Source of the DNA: a bacterium
Lineage (GTDB): Bacteria; Actinomycetota; Acidimicrobiia; Acidimicrobiales; CATQHL01
Assembly (NCBI GenBank): GCA_028824415.1
Contig: JAPPDX010000073.1
Location: forward strand, 1 to 36,990
DNA length: 36,990 nucleotides
Direction of reading: 5' to 3'
Shown here: positions 25,200 through 33,003 of the stretch, piece by piece
Numbering within the stretch: the stretch's first letter is position 1
How the letters are laid out: each line of letters opens with the position of its first letter
Translations under genes and position numbers: made by a program
The notes under the pieces: model-generated
Database searches by the model: none
What the model saw: only the letters and a program-made list of their open reading frames with translations
What the model was told of the DNA's origin: nothing

Positions 25200-26495
25200 A
25201 TGACCACCATCACCGGCGCCACCGTCACCGACCTGCGGTTCCCGACGAGCCGTCACCTCGACGGCTCCGACGCCATGAACCCCGATCCGGACTATTCGGC
25301 GGCCTACCTGCGCCTGGCCACCGCGGAGCCCGAGCTGGCGGGCCACGGCTTCGTGTTCACCATCGGGCGGGGCAACGACATCCAGGCTGACGCCGTAAGG
25401 GCCGTGGCTGAGCGCTTGGTCGGGCGCGATGTCGACGGGCTCGTGGAGGATCCCGGTGCCGTCAACCGAGAGCTCACTTGGGACAGCCAGCTGCGCTGGC
25501 TCGGGCCCGACAAGGGCGTGATGCACATGGCCATCGGAGCGGTCATGAGTGCGGTCTGGGACCTGCGGGCTCGCCGGGAGGGGCGGCCGCTGTGGGCGAC
25601 GCTGGCGGCGCTGGAGCCGGCCGAGATCGTCGACCTCGTGGACTGGACCTACATCGCCGACTTCCTGGATCCGGGGCGGGCGCGGGAGATCCTGGAGGAT
25701 CGCCGGCCCGAGCGGGACGCTCGGATCGCCGGGTTGCGGCAGGGCGGCCTGGCCGCCTATGCCACCACGCCGGGCTGGCTGGGCTACAGCGACGAGAAGC
25801 TCGTACGGCTCTGCCGGGAGGCGGTGGCGGACGGGTTCGCGACCATCAAGTTGAAGGTCGGCGCGGATACCGGCGACGACCGGCGGCGTCTGAGGTTGGC
25901 CCGGGAGGCGGTCGGGTCCGACGTGGCGATCGCCGTCGACGCCAACCAGCGCTGGAGCGTGCCGGAGGCCATCGCCGCCATCGGCGAACTGCGAGAGTTC
26001 GACCTTCGCTGGGTGGAGGAACCCACACATCCCGACGACGTCGTGGGCCACGCCACCATCGCCGAGGCCGTGCGCCCTGTGCCCATCGCCACCGGGGAGA
26101 TGCTGGCCAGCCCCACCCTCGCCAAGCAGCTGCTGCAGCTCGGCGGTGTGCAGATCCTGCAGATCGACGCCACGCGCATGGGCGGGCCACACGACCTGCT
26201 GGCGGCAACCTTGATGGCGGCGCACGCGGGCGTGGAGGTCATCCCCCACGCCGGCGGGGTGGCACTGTGCGAGGCCGTCCAGCACATCGCCTTCTTCAAC
26301 GCCATCTGTGTCGCCGCCGATGCCGGCGGGCTGTCACTCGAGTATGTCGACCACCTGCACGAGCACCTGACCGATCCTGTGGAGGTCAGCAACGGCCGCT
26401 ACGCGCTACCCAGCCGTCCAGGCGCCAGCACAGAGTTCCAGCCCGGCACCGAACTGACCTTCGGCTATCCCGACGGCACCGAGTGGAGGGGCTGA
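25200..26495 (+). CDS. L-fuconate dehydratase (enolase superfamily)
   Basis: This enzyme dehydrates L-fuconate to 2-keto-3-deoxy-L-fuconate in the non-phosphorylated L-fucose pathway. The 431-residue sequence aligns closely, from memory, with the characterised Xanthomonas enzyme: FPTSRHLDGSDAMNPDPDYS near the start, the QLRWLGP and KGVMHMAIGAV segments. The active site is complete, with Lys219 (IKLKVG), Asp247 (DANQRW), Glu273, Glu300 (TGE) and His350 (HAGG), each one position below the Xanthomonas numbering. The ATG at 25200 has the ribosome site AAAGGA. Other fucose-pathway genes (dehydrogenase, lactonase, aldolase) are absent from the window; the neighbour is an EamA transporter. Confidence 0.93.
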   Translation: MTTITGATVTDLRFPTSRHLDGSDAMNPDPDYSAAYLRLATAEPELAGHGFVFTIGRGNDIQADAVRAVAERLVGRDVDGLVEDPGAVNRELTWDSQLRWLGPDKGVMHMAIGAVMSAVWDLRARREGRPLWATLAALEPAEIVDLVDWTYIADFLDPGRAREILEDRRPERDARIAGLRQGGLAAYATTPGWLGYSDEKLVRLCREAVADGFATIKLKVGADTGDDRRRLRLAREAVGSDVAIAVDANQRWSVPEAIAAIGELREFDLRWVEEPTHPDDVVGHATIAEAVRPVPIATGEMLASPTLAKQLLQLGGVQILQIDATRMGGPHDLLAATLMAAHAGVEVIPHAGGVALCEAVQHIAFFNAICVAADAGGLSLEYVDHLHEHLTDPVEVSNGRYALPSRPGASTEFQPGTELTFGYPDGTEWRG

Positions 26496-26623
26496 GCCGC
26501 CAGGTCGATCCTCAGGAGGCACGACCGAGGAGCAGGGCAGGATGAACGGGCACCTCTTAGTCCCGGCTGATTGGCCGAGCCCTGTCGCACCCCCCCACCT
26601 AGGCTCCCCGGCGGGAGGTAGCC

Positions 26624-27880
26624 ATGGAAATCGCACTCATCGTCGTCGCACTCGTGGCGCTCGCCGCGGTCCTCGTGCTGGTTCGGGTCATCCGCCAACG
26701 TGACGAGGCCGCTCGCGAACGTGATGAGGCCGACCGACAACTCGGCAATCTCCGGGTCGAGCACGAGGCCCGCTCCGCGGAGATCGCCAAGGCCCGCGAG
26801 GATCTAGACACGTACTTCAAGGGCATGGCGGCCGATGTGCTCCAAGCGAACAGCCAGGCGTTTCTCGCACAGGCCAAGGAGCAGCTCGCCGGCCAATCGA
26901 AGCTGAGCGAGGCCGACCTCGAGAAGCGCCAGCAGGCCATCGACGCGCTGATCAAACCGGTCCGCGAGAACCTCGAGAAGTTCGAGAAGCGAGTCAACGA
27001 GATCGAAGAGAAGCGGCAGGGCGCCTACGAGGGACTGAGAACGGAAGTCGGCCGTCTGCAGAAGGCAACAGGCAACCTGGGCGAGGCCCTTCGCTCCTCA
27101 CAGATGCGCGGCCATTGGGGGGAGCAGCAACTTCGGAACGTGCTCGAACTGGCCGGCATGAGCGAGCGCATCGACTTCTTCGAGCAGCTCACCGTCGGCA
27201 GCGGTGACAGCACGGGTCGACCCGATGCGGTCGTCAGGGTCCCCGGTGGGGCCCAAGTGGTGATCGACGCCAAGACCCCCCTGGACTCCTATCTCGAAGC
27301 CCACAACACGAGCGACGACGAGCGGCGCCAGCAAGAACTGCTCCAGGCGCACGCAGGTTCGCTGCTGGGCCACGCCAGAGCGCTCGGCGGCCGGAACTAT
27401 GACGCGGCGGTCGACGGCTCCCCGGACTTCGTGGTCATGTTCGTCCCGGCGGATCCGATCCTGGACTCGGCAATGGACGTCCAGCCCACGCTCTGGCAGG
27501 ACGCCTGGGAGAGGCACCAGGTCCTCATCGCCACCCCCGGCCTACTGCTGGCGTTCCTGAAGACCGTGGCGCTGGCCTGGAAGGAGCAGTCGCTTCAGGA
27601 GAACGCCAGGCAGATCGCGGACGCCAGCAAGGAACTGTACGACCGCCTGCGCATCTACCTCGACCACGTCGCCAAGATGGGTCGCGGCTTGGAGCAAGCG
27701 GTCAACTCCTACAACGCCGGCATCGGCTCCCTCGACGGACGCGTCCTGCCTCAGGCGCGCCGGCTGGAGGACTTGGATGCCGCCACCGCAAAGAAGATCG
27801 CCGGACCGCTTCCAGTCGAGGGCGTCGTGCGCCACCTCTCAGCTCCCGAACTGACCGAGACAGCCGCAGACCTCGACTAG
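26624..27880 (+). CDS. rmuC: DNA recombination protein RmuC
   Basis: RmuC limits recombination between inverted repeats and has a nuclease-like (PD-(D/E)XK-related) core. The 418-residue protein has one N-terminal membrane helix (about 4–22), a long coiled coil (about 25–125) and the RmuC domain (about 130–390) with SSQMRGHWGEQQLRNVLE, the VIDAKTPLD core strand and the FVVMFVPADPILDSA segment. The ATG at 26624 follows GGGAGGTAGCC, a good ribosome site. It stands alone, followed by the only long non-coding stretch of the window. Confidence 0.95.
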   Translation: MEIALIVVALVALAAVLVLVRVIRQRDEAARERDEADRQLGNLRVEHEARSAEIAKAREDLDTYFKGMAADVLQANSQAFLAQAKEQLAGQSKLSEADLEKRQQAIDALIKPVRENLEKFEKRVNEIEEKRQGAYEGLRTEVGRLQKATGNLGEALRSSQMRGHWGEQQLRNVLELAGMSERIDFFEQLTVGSGDSTGRPDAVVRVPGGAQVVIDAKTPLDSYLEAHNTSDDERRQQELLQAHAGSLLGHARALGGRNYDAAVDGSPDFVVMFVPADPILDSAMDVQPTLWQDAWERHQVLIATPGLLLAFLKTVALAWKEQSLQENARQIADASKELYDRLRIYLDHVAKMGRGLEQAVNSYNAGIGSLDGRVLPQARRLEDLDAATAKKIAGPLPVEGVVRHLSAPELTETAADLD

Positions 27881-28228
27881 CGAACAGCGAGCCGCCGGTC
27901 ACGCCGCGGACTGACGGCTCACGGTCAGCGGGGCGGGCCGACCCGGGCCGTGCTCGTGCGGGCCCGAAATGCGCAGAGGTCCCGGGATCGCGATCCGACG
28001 CGGACCCGTGGCGTACTTCCGACCGCGGCCAAAGGTCAGCTGGTCTCCCAGTATCGACCTGCCCAACGAGCACGACGCGTATCGGCGACCAGATTGGTGG
28101 CCTGGCGGGCGTCGTGTCCGCCAGGGATCGGTCCGGGCGAGCAATGCCGTGCAGGGCCACGCCTCCATATCACCTTCCGCTGGGGCGGCGACTTCGTGGG
28201 ATGGCTCACCCAGGACCGACGACGCAAG

Positions 28229-28244
28229 TGTGACGTTGGTCACA
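28229..28244. promoter_or_regulatory. CRP-type palindrome TGTGA-N6-TCACA
   Basis: The arms TGTGA (28229–28233) and TCACA (28240–28244) match the cAMP-receptor-protein consensus exactly, and the symmetry extends one more base pair (TGTGAC/GTCACA). It lies about 170 bp upstream of the HNH-gene transcription start, or about 60 bp upstream of a weak CATAGC element at 28285–28290. Mycobacterial Crp uses the same consensus. Which promoter it acts on is unclear. Confidence 0.5.
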
Positions 28245-28360
28245 TCTGACTGTCGCTCGGGTGGGGGCGCTCGACGGGAACTGGCATAGCCCCCTGACCT
28301 GGGGTTTGATAAGGCTGCGGGTCCGGACTCTGGGCCGGTCTCTCCTACTTCCACCGATAC

Positions 28361-28376
28361 TCGAACTTATGTTGAT
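28361..28376. promoter_or_regulatory. LexA-type (SOS) box upstream of the HNH gene
   Basis: TCGAAC-TTAT-GTTGAT matches the actinobacterial SOS box TCGAAC-N4-GTTCGA at 9 of 12 positions, with a perfect left half and 7 of 8 core positions of GAAC-N4-GTTC. Its right half overlaps the -35 hexamer of the promoter, so bound LexA would block RNA polymerase. SOS boxes upstream of 13E12-type DUF222/HNH genes are known from Mycobacterium tuberculosis, which supports the call. Confidence 0.6.
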
Positions 28377-28400
28377 ATTCTGTCTTATAGCGACTATACT
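28372..28400 (+). promoter_or_regulatory. near-consensus sigma-70-type promoter of the HNH gene
   Basis: The -35 TTGATA (28372–28377) and -10 TATACT (28395–28400) are separated by exactly 17 bases; each differs from consensus at one position. A second TATACA (28400–28405) follows directly. Transcription would begin near 28407, leaving a leader of about 65 bases. It is the best promoter visible in the window. Confidence 0.7.
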
Positions 28401-28472
28401 ATACAGAGAAGCAATTAAGAGGTCCGGGGTGGTGGGTGGGCCGGGAAGCTTCCACAAGGGGGTGTCGGGTAG

Positions 28473-29834
28473 ATGGACAATGATTCGCAGCGCAGCGACC
28501 GGGCCGACTCCGAGCCGGCGCACGCCGATCGGATCGCCGAGTGGGCTGCCCTGGGCGAGTGGTTGGAGTCTCCGCCGCTGTGGCACAAGGTCGACCTGGA
28601 GGTGTTGCAGGAGCGGTTGGGGTTCATGGGCCGGGCGCGGGCGTGCCTGGCCGCGGCGCAAGCTGACGTCATCGCGGAGATCTCCCGGCGGGAGGGCGAC
28701 GCTGTCGCCGAGGAGACGGTGCGGCGCACCCAGAAGCGTTCCCGTGCCGGTGCCCGCAAGGCCGTCAAGACCGCCGCGCAGCTGGAGTGGGCACCCGATG
28801 TGGCCGACAAGCTCGCCGACGGCGCCATTACCCCCGAAGCGGCAGGTTTGATCCTGGATGCCGCTGGTGAGACGCCGGTGGACCACGACACTCTCCTGCG
28901 GGCTGCTGAAGAGGAGCCCGACGATCTGTTCCGCCGCACTCTCAAAGAACACGTCAACGAGCGCACCAGCCAAGAGGAACTCGAGGCACGGCGCGCCCGT
29001 CAGCGGCGCCGGCGCCGCGCTTCGATCAGCGAACAGGACGACGGCATGTTCCACCTCTTCGCGCAGCTCGACCCGCTCACCGGCAACCGGGTCCGCAACG
29101 CCCTGCTGGCCAAGACCGACCAGCTGTTCCGCAACGAAGATTCCAAGGATCGCCCGACGTCCCCGCAGCGTTTCGCGGACGCCCTCACCGACCTCGTCTG
29201 CGCCGGCGCCGACACCGGCCTCGGCACCGGCGACGGCAACGGCGCGCCGGCCGGGGTGGAGTTGATCGTGCTCGCCGATTACGACCAGGTATGCGACGAG
29301 ATCACCAACGCCCGCCTCGCCGACGACACGCGCCTCACCGAGGCCGAGGCCCTTGCTTTGGCGTGTGACGCCAAGATCTTGCCGGGCATCTTCAACAAGC
29401 ACACCGGCGACGCCGTGTTGGGCCGCTCCAAGCGCAAGATCCCTCCGTGGCTGCGCAAGCAACTCATCGCCCGCGACGGCAGCTGCATCGGCTGCGGCGC
29501 CCATCACAAGATCTGCCAGGTCCACCACATCCGCCACTGGAAACACGGCGGCGCAACCACCCTGGAGAACACCTGCCTGGTGTGCTGGCGCTGCCACCAC
29601 GTCCGCCTCCACCACAACGGCGAACAAGTCACCCGCCACCCCGGAGGCAAAATCACAATCGGCCCGCCAACCAACACCGCCGGCGCCGAACGGTCCTCGC
29701 GCCCGCCACCACACGGTCGGCACCGAGCCCACCCCCACCCTGACGGCGCCCCGACGGCACCCGGCCGCCGCGCCACGCCCACCGAGTCGTGTCACCAACC
29801 TCCCCTCCCAACCCCCATCCCCAGCCGGTGCTGA
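28473..29834 (+). CDS. DUF222/HNH endonuclease-domain protein (13E12 type)
   Basis: This 453-residue protein joins a DUF222 domain (about 20–290) to an HNH nuclease domain (about 320–390). The HNH zinc and catalytic features are Cys338-x2-Cys341, Cys348, His351–His352 (QVHHIRHW), then Cys368-x2-Cys371 and the CHH at 374–376. A basic, Pro/His-rich tail follows. Such proteins are multicopy in actinobacteria (13E12 repeat family) and are thought to be nuclease-like selfish or DNA-damage-related elements; the biochemical role is not settled. The ATG at 28473 has AAGGGGG 10 bases upstream. It is driven by a strong promoter overlapped by a LexA-type box, so induction by DNA damage is likely. It converges with the photolyase gene. 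Confidence 0.9.
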   Translation: MDNDSQRSDRADSEPAHADRIAEWAALGEWLESPPLWHKVDLEVLQERLGFMGRARACLAAAQADVIAEISRREGDAVAEETVRRTQKRSRAGARKAVKTAAQLEWAPDVADKLADGAITPEAAGLILDAAGETPVDHDTLLRAAEEEPDDLFRRTLKEHVNERTSQEELEARRARQRRRRRASISEQDDGMFHLFAQLDPLTGNRVRNALLAKTDQLFRNEDSKDRPTSPQRFADALTDLVCAGADTGLGTGDGNGAPAGVELIVLADYDQVCDEITNARLADDTRLTEAEALALACDAKILPGIFNKHTGDAVLGRSKRKIPPWLRKQLIARDGSCIGCGAHHKICQVHHIRHWKHGGATTLENTCLVCWRCHHVRLHHNGEQVTRHPGGKITIGPPTNTAGAERSSRPPPHGRHRAHPHPDGAPTAPGRRATPTESCHQPPLPTPIPSRC

Positions 29835-29860
29835 GACTCCTCCTCGCTCGGAAGCGGCGT

Positions 29861-31207
29861 TCACTCCGCGGCCCACTGGTGGCGGGCGGCCTCGAAGGCG
29901 GCCAGGGTTCGTTCGCGGGCCTCGGCGTGGTCGACGATCGGCGTGGGGTAGCCGGGTGTCTGGGCCGCCAACTGCAGCGGGCCGAGCGTCCAGGGCGTGT
30001 GGATCTCTTTGCTCGACAGGTCGGCCAGTTCGGGCACCCAGCGGCGGATGTAGTCGCCGGCAGGATCGAAGCGCTGCGACTGCCGCACCGGGTTGAAGAT
30101 GCGGAAGTAAGGCGCCGCGTCGGCGCCGGTCCCAGCGACCCATTGCCAGTTCCCAACATTCTGGGCGACGTCACCGTCGAGGAGCAGGCGCCGCATGTGG
30201 CGCTCGCCGAGGCGCCAGTCCACCAGCAGGTCCTTCACCAGGAACGAGGCGACCACCATCCGCACCCGGTTGTGGATCCATCCCTCGGCACGCAACTGGC
30301 GCATCCCGGCGTCCACGAGCGGGTAGCCGGTCCTCCCCTGCTGCCACGCGGCGAATCCCTCCGGGTCGTGGCGCCAGCGGACATCCCGGTACTCGGGCCG
30401 CAACGCCGTCGAGGCGGTTTCGGGCCGGGCCACCATGACCTGCGCCCAGAAGTCCCGCCAGGCCACCTGCCGCACGAACGCCGCCCGCCCCGGAGACTCT
30501 CCGGCCAGAGCCTCGACGACCCGCCGCGGCGAGATCGTCCCCCACTTCAGGTCGACCGAGAGCTTGGACGTGATGTCCAGGTCCGGCCGGTCTCGCTCCT
30601 CCGCGTAGCGGTCCACCTGATCGGCGAACGCGGCCAGCCGGCGCTCGGCCGCCTCCTCGCCGGCCTCGAGCGGCGGCGCATCGGCAGCAGGCAGGTCTGC
30701 GCCCGGGTCAGCGGCCAGCTCAGCGCTGCCGGAGTTCGGCCAGGGCTCCGGCGCCAGCGCCGACCACGCCCGGAAATATGGCGTGAACACCGTGTAGCCG
30801 GTGCCGGTACGGCTGCGCACCGACCCCGGCGCGTGAAAGAAGCATCCATCGGTCCAGCGCACCGGCAGTTGCGCGCTCGCGGCCTCGTCGCGCCTCGCGG
30901 CGTAAGGGCTCACGTCGCGGTTGGCGAAGACCGCCTGGGCGCCGGTCTGCCGGACGAGCTCCGTGAGAGTCTCCACCGGCTCGCCCCGGCCCACCCAGAG
31001 CCGCCCACCGCGGGCCGCGAGGACGCTGTCGAGCGACCGCAGGTTGCCCGCCAGCACCGCCCGGCGCCGTGGGTAGCAGCGATCCCACAGCTGCGGGTCC
31101 ACCACGAAAGCGGCGATCACCCGGTCGCAGGCCGCCGTGGCCGCCGACCACGCCGGGTTGTCGGCCAGCCGCAGATCCCTGCGGAACCAGACGATGCCGA
31201 CGTTCAC
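29861..31207 (-). CDS. phr: deoxyribodipyrimidine photolyase
   Basis: This flavoprotein uses blue or near-UV light to split cyclobutane pyrimidine dimers. The 448-residue protein has the N-terminal antenna-binding alpha/beta domain (about 1–130, opening VGIVWFRRDLRL) and the C-terminal FAD domain. The latter shows TGYPLVDAGMRQL, the WIHNRVRMVVASFL helix, the DGDVAQNVGNWQW segment and the FRIFNPVRQS motif, all typical of class I CPD photolyases. The electron-transfer tryptophan region is intact. It starts at GTG 31207 and lies 149 bases downstream of the LLM oxidoreductase. It converges with the HNH gene. Confidence 0.94.
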   Translation of the reverse strand: MNVGIVWFRRDLRLADNPAWSAATAACDRVIAAFVVDPQLWDRCYPRRRAVLAGNLRSLDSVLAARGGRLWVGRGEPVETLTELVRQTGAQAVFANRDVSPYAARRDEAASAQLPVRWTDGCFFHAPGSVRSRTGTGYTVFTPYFRAWSALAPEPWPNSGSAELAADPGADLPAADAPPLEAGEEAAERRLAAFADQVDRYAEERDRPDLDITSKLSVDLKWGTISPRRVVEALAGESPGRAAFVRQVAWRDFWAQVMVARPETASTALRPEYRDVRWRHDPEGFAAWQQGRTGYPLVDAGMRQLRAEGWIHNRVRMVVASFLVKDLLVDWRLGERHMRRLLLDGDVAQNVGNWQWVAGTGADAAPYFRIFNPVRQSQRFDPAGDYIRRWVPELADLSSKEIHTPWTLGPLQLAAQTPGYPTPIVDHAEARERTLAAFEAARHQWAAE

Positions 31208-31247
31208 GTTCCCGACCCGCCCAGCTCCGGTGAACGACGCCCCGGGC

Positions 31248-31417
31248 GCCGGTCGCCCCCGCCGGCCCGATCACACCCCTGCGGTGGGACTGAGCAGGCG
31301 GGAATCCTCGTGGGCGTCCAGGTCGCCGAAGGGCCGGTCGCCCCTACGGGCCCGTTCACTCCCCTGCGGCGGGGCTGAGCAGGCGGTAGCCCTCGTGCGC
31401 GTCGAGGTCGCCGAAGG
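31248..31417. repeat. 85-bp imperfect tandem duplication at the 3' end of the LLM gene
   Basis: Unit 1 is 31248–31332 and unit 2 is 31333–31417. Unit 2 covers the last 62 bases of the oxidoreductase gene plus 23 bases downstream. Unit 1 lies entirely in the gap before photolyase, yet still encodes PFGDLDAHEDSRLLSPTAGV-stop on the minus strand, matching the gene's own end PFGDLDAHEGYRLLSPAAGE-stop. By eye the units are about 87 percent identical over the coding part. Confidence 0.85.
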
Positions 31418-32333
31418 GCAGCACGTGCAGTGTCGGGGTGGTGACGCCGTTGGCGACGTAGGTGGCGATGCGGGCCCGGCACTCGGCGGGCGATCCGTTG
31501 ATGATGATGTCGTCCACGAGTTCGTCGGGGATCTGCTTCAGGGCGCCTCTCCGATCGCCGGTGTCCCAGTGCTCCCAGAACGGCGCCAGCATCGCCTCTC
31601 GCCCCAGCCACACCTGGAACGCCCGGTAGACGGCCACCGAGACGTAGCCGGCCAGCATCCGCTTGGCCGCGGGCAGCACCGCCGCGCGATCGGGGTTCGG
31701 GCACACGAAAAGGCGCGCCACGATCTCCGCATCCGGCGCGATCTCGCGCACTATCCCGGTTACCCGCAACGCGTCGGTCGCCGACAGCCAGTTGATGATG
31801 GCGCCGTCGGCCTCCCGCGCCGCCAAGCGCAGCATCTGCGGCCGCAAGGCGGCCAGCAGCAGCGGAACCGGCGGGTCGGGCGGCTCGCCGACGGTGAGGC
31901 GGAAACCCTTCACCTCGAAGGTGTCGTAGGTGGCGGTGACCTTCTCCCCCGACAGCGCAGCCCGCAGGAAGCGCAGGGTGTCGCGCGCCCGGCGGTACGG
32001 CTCGGCGAACGGGACGCTGTTCCAGCGCTCCACGATCACGTCCGAGGAGGTCCCGATGCCGAGCGCGAAGCGGCCGGGTGCGGCCTGGGCCAGCGCCGCC
32101 GCCGACTGAGCCAGCGTGGCCGGGCCCCGGGTGTAGATCGGGATGATGGCCGTGCCGAGGCGGACCTCGGGCTCCCAGGCCGCCGCCAAGGCCAGCGGGG
32201 TGAACCCGTCGACGCCGGACGACTCGGCCGACCAAAGGTCGGTGTAGCCCCACGACACCAGCTCGCGGATCCGCTCGCGGTGGGTGCCCAGCGGGCCGCC
32301 CAGCGGCACCGACACGCCCAGGGGCGGTCGCAT
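31356..32333 (-). CDS. LLM-class (luciferase-like) F420-dependent-type oxidoreductase
   Basis: This TIM-barrel flavin or F420 oxidoreductase has 325 residues. The N-terminal SVPLGGPLGTHRERIRELV, the GYTDLWSAES strand, VRLGTAIIPIYTRGPATLAQ and the LGIGTSSDVIVERWN segment are typical of the F420-dependent LLM group common in actinobacteria. The substrate is unknown. ATG at 32333 is chosen because the barrel begins immediately; a longer in-frame start would overlap the GNAT gene. It follows the GNAT gene by 25 bases and is probably the last gene of the DUF501–ppx–GNAT–LLM run. Its 3' end is duplicated downstream. Confidence 0.9.
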   Translation of the reverse strand: MRPPLGVSVPLGGPLGTHRERIRELVSWGYTDLWSAESSGVDGFTPLALAAAWEPEVRLGTAIIPIYTRGPATLAQSAAALAQAAPGRFALGIGTSSDVIVERWNSVPFAEPYRRARDTLRFLRAALSGEKVTATYDTFEVKGFRLTVGEPPDPPVPLLLAALRPQMLRLAAREADGAIINWLSATDALRVTGIVREIAPDAEIVARLFVCPNPDRAAVLPAAKRMLAGYVSVAVYRAFQVWLGREAMLAPFWEHWDTGDRRGALKQIPDELVDDIIINGSPAECRARIATYVANGVTTPTLHVLPFGDLDAHEGYRLLSPAAGE

Positions 32334-32358
32334 CGCGGCCTGTACGGTCACCGGACGC

Positions 32359-33003
32359 TCACAGCCACCGGAAGACCAGGGAGTCGCGGCGCTGTGCCCA
32401 CTCCTCAGCGGTGATGGCAAACCGTTCGTGGTCCTCCCAGCAGCCGTTGATCTCCAGGAAGCGCAGCGCCACGCCCTCCGAGCGCAATGCCAGCTTCTCC
32501 ACCACGCGCCGGCTGCGCTGGTTGCGCGGCACGATGGCGATCTCCACTCGGTGCATGCCGAGTTCCTCGAAGACGAACCGGAAGCCGGCAATCACCGACT
32601 CGGGGATGTAGCCATTGCCGGCGTGACGCTGATCGATCCAGTAGCCGATGTGGCAGGACTGGAACGGGCCCCTGGTCACACCGGCGACGTTCATCTCTCC
32701 CACCAGCGTCCCCTCCACGAACACGCCGAAGCCGTAGCCGGTGCCGAGGTGGCGCTCCCGGTCGCGCGCCCCGCAGCGGGCCGCGAAGGCGGACCGGCTC
32801 ACGTCGGGGTCGGGCGCTCCGTTCGGCAGAGCCGGCTCCCACTGGGTGAGCCAGGAACCGTTGTGGCCCCGCACCTCGCGCCACTGAGCGAAATCGCCCG
32901 GCACGAGCGGTCGGAGGCGCACGCGGCGACCGGCCAGCACCGGCGGAGAGTCGCTCGAGGCGAGAGCCCTGCGCATTCGTTCGGGGACCCTAGCCAGCAT
33001 CAT
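32359..33003 (-). CDS. GNAT acetyltransferase, RimJ/RimL type
   Basis: This 214-residue acetyl-CoA-dependent N-acetyltransferase resembles RimJ/RimL ribosomal-protein N-terminal acetylases. Visible are VRLRPLVPGDFAQW (about 28–41), the strand ending GEMNVAGV, the HIGYWIDQRHAGNGY segment that contains the acetyl-CoA pyrophosphate loop, and the HRVEIAIVPRNQRSRRV region. The target is unknown. Two consecutive ATGs (33003 and 33000) can start it; both overlap the ppx end by about 14 bases. This overlap shows it is translated from the same transcript as ppx. Confidence 0.88.
   Translation of the reverse strand: MMLARVPERMRRALASSDSPPVLAGRRVRLRPLVPGDFAQWREVRGHNGSWLTQWEPALPNGAPDPDVSRSAFAARCGARDRERHLGTGYGFGVFVEGTLVGEMNVAGVTRGPFQSCHIGYWIDQRHAGNGYIPESVIAGFRFVFEELGMHRVEIAIVPRNQRSRRVVEKLALRSEGVALRFLEINGCWEDHERFAITAEEWAQRRDSLVFRWL

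Larger units (their letters stand above)
27881..28472. other. long non-coding stretch with regulatory signals
   Basis: This 592-bp gap follows rmuC. Open frames on both strands lack protein-like composition and I call no gene. The left 400 bp are GC-rich, with a short hairpin (CTGAC/GTCAG around 27912). A CRP-type palindrome lies at 28229–28244. From about 28300 the composition turns AT-rich, culminating in the LexA-type box and strong promoter at 28361–28400. A 10-bp palindrome GGAAGCTTCC (28444–28453) and the ribosome site AAGGGGG lie in the HNH-gene leader. It may be the scar of an insertion, since composition differs from the neighbours. Confidence 0.7.

Noticed and set aside
27899..28354. 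Possible genes in the gap after rmuC (151-codon minus frame and 99–106-codon plus frames)
   Set aside because: No ribosome sites, no recognisable motifs, and Arg/Pro/Ser-rich composition on all frames; treated as non-coding.
28206..30143. A 645-codon minus-strand frame opposite the DUF222/HNH gene
   Set aside because: It is antisense to a clear HNH gene and spans its promoter; composition is non-protein-like.
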